From: Campylobacter sp. RM5004 | GTDB taxonomy: Bacteria; Campylobacterota; Campylobacteria; Campylobacterales; Campylobacteraceae | Direction: 5' to 3' | Assembly (NCBI RefSeq): GCF_022369455.1 | Contig: NZ_CP059599.1 | Location: forward strand, 896,409 to 960,408 | Length of the DNA: 64,000 nucleotides | In this document: one piece after another, positions 63,373 to 64,000 of the stretch | Position numbering within the stretch: the first letter of the stretch is position 1 | Layout of the letters: every line of letters starts with the position of its first letter | Position numbers and translations under genes: made by a program | Notes under the pieces: model-generated | Database searches by the model: none | Told to the model about the DNA's origin: nothing | The model's input: the letters and a program-made list of their open reading frames with translations, nothing else

Positions 63373-63994
63373 AATTAAGCTTTTGGCTTTTTTTGTATAT
63401 TTAGTTTTAAATTTAATTTATTTTACTTGTAAGAAAAAATTTTATGGTGAAAAAACCTTGCCAAAAGAGCCTTGTGTAGTGCTTTTTTGGCATGGAAAAC
63501 TTACTATGATGGCATTTATCTTTGCTTATATTAAAAAAAATGGCTATACAAAAACTCCTTATGTATTAATTAGCAAACATAAAGATGGAGAGCTAATTTC
63601 TAGTGTTATGGAGTTTTTTGGCATTAAATCCGTTCGTGGAAGCACTTATGATTCAGCCTTAGAAGCCTTAAGGCAAATTAAAATCTTATTAAAAGAAGGT
63701 CATGATGTATTTATAACCCCAGATGGCCCTAGAGGACCTTATCATAGTATTTCGGTAGGCTCTTATAAAATAGCTAGCAAATATAACATTCCTACCATTA
63801 TTTTTGATAATGCTGCAAGTAGGGTTTATAGAGCTAAGAGTTGGGATAAAATGATATTAGCAAAGCCATTTTCAACCATAGCTTATATTATTTCAAAACC
63901 TATTAATTTAAGCGTTGAAAATCCTGAAGATGAATTAAGTAAAAATTTTGCTATATTAGAAGAAAAATTACAGCAAGAAGGATATTATGTTTAG
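63359..63994 (+). CDS. DUF374 lysophospholipid acyltransferase-family protein
   Basis: 211 residues with an N-terminal membrane segment (about 5-23). '[13 protein letters not shown]' (catalytic His), '[18 protein letters not shown]', '[15 protein letters not shown]' and '[13 protein letters not shown]' are the DUF374/LPLAT marks. Members act on membrane lipids or lipid A. It starts inside miaB and ends over the start of the next gene. Confidence 0.9.
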   Translation: MAKFKIKLLAFFVYLVLNLIYFTCKKKFYGEKTLPKEPCVVLFWHGKLTMMAFIFAYIKKNGYTKTPYVLISKHKDGELISSVMEFFGIKSVRGSTYDSALEALRQIKILLKEGHDVFITPDGPRGPYHSISVGSYKIASKYNIPTIIFDNAASRVYRAKSWDKMILAKPFSTIAYIISKPINLSVENPEDELSKNFAILEEKLQQEGYYV

Positions 63995-64000
63995 CATTAG
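63987..64000 (+). CDS. Start of a further gene, cut by the window edge
   Basis: ATG TTT AGC ATT at 63987, preceded by AAGGA four bases upstream and overlapping the acyltransferase stop, as elsewhere in this operon. Only four codons are visible, so the product cannot be named. Confidence 0.5.

Noticed and set aside
1-64000. tRNA, rRNA, CRISPR arrays, insertion sequences, integrases
   Set aside because: I looked and saw no cloverleaf, rRNA segment, regularly spaced repeats or transposase/integrase motifs; a small RNA could have been missed.

Overview
The window is about three quarters A+T by eye and packed with short-spaced, often overlapping genes. It almost certainly comes from a Campylobacter chromosome. 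The evidence is two gene orders I know from C. jejuni: hemW / rppH-lysC-hobA-holB-folP-ligA-tlyA-ribF-cmoA, and nusA / HP0268-like-miaB-DUF374 acyltransferase. HobA is also restricted to Campylobacterota. I cannot name the species. I saw no rRNA, tRNA, CRISPR array, insertion sequence or prophage.

Layout. 1-8230: a Lap-type type I secretion operon (TolC-type channel cut by the window edge, LapG-like protease, LapD-like degenerate GGDEF/EAL receptor, ABC exporter, adaptor, LuxR-type regulator). The adhesin it should serve is not in the window. 8231-12904: a chemoreceptor behind a poly-G promoter, a small membrane protein, and a soluble PAS-PAS chemoreceptor resembling BdlA. 13045-19828: a leftward gene run pepD-fumC-tsaD-DUF2147-cysQ-like-MBL/GAF/HD-GYP. 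19975-22789: a metal-chelate ABC transporter, with a HemN-like radical SAM gene, an AMIN-domain protein and an NDH-2-like flavoprotein diverging from it (22953-26036).

26259-42389 is the accessory centre of the window. A complete second type I secretion system (HlyD, TolC, HlyB types) follows an RTX protein with a phage-type lysozyme and a von Willebrand A domain. That protein is preceded, with a 4-base overlap, by a secreted protein with an LprI (lysozyme inhibitor)-like segment. A second large RTX protein with LysM and EF-hand-like segments follows, again overlapped at its start by a small membrane protein. After it come small membrane and zinc-ribbon genes, two of them paralogous. I read this as a candidate type I-secreted antibacterial effector/immunity locus. 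Two reading frames here are cut by single in-frame TAA codons.

42397-52154 is conserved housekeeping. 52155-55671 is a methionine transporter operon (metN-metI-metQ-metQ) preceded by a strong promoter, a six-residue leader peptide Met-Met-Met-Gln-Met-Arg, and RNA segments able to form mutually exclusive hairpins, the layout of ribosome-mediated attenuation. 55732-59667 is a second metal-chelate transporter whose last gene overlaps a diguanylate cyclase. 59664-64000 is hisC-like, nusA, and a divergent HP0268-like, miaB, acyltransferase run.

Two themes cross the window. First, all parts of a c-di-GMP circuit are present: a synthase (58612), a likely HD-GYP hydrolase (13045), a LapD-type receptor (2336) and a BdlA-like sensor (11581). 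Second, an 18-base sequence (GAATTTGAAATAGGAATT) occurs eight times exactly, in both orientations. Five copies are between genes, often building hairpins, and three lie inside the coding genes tsaD, ribF and hisC.
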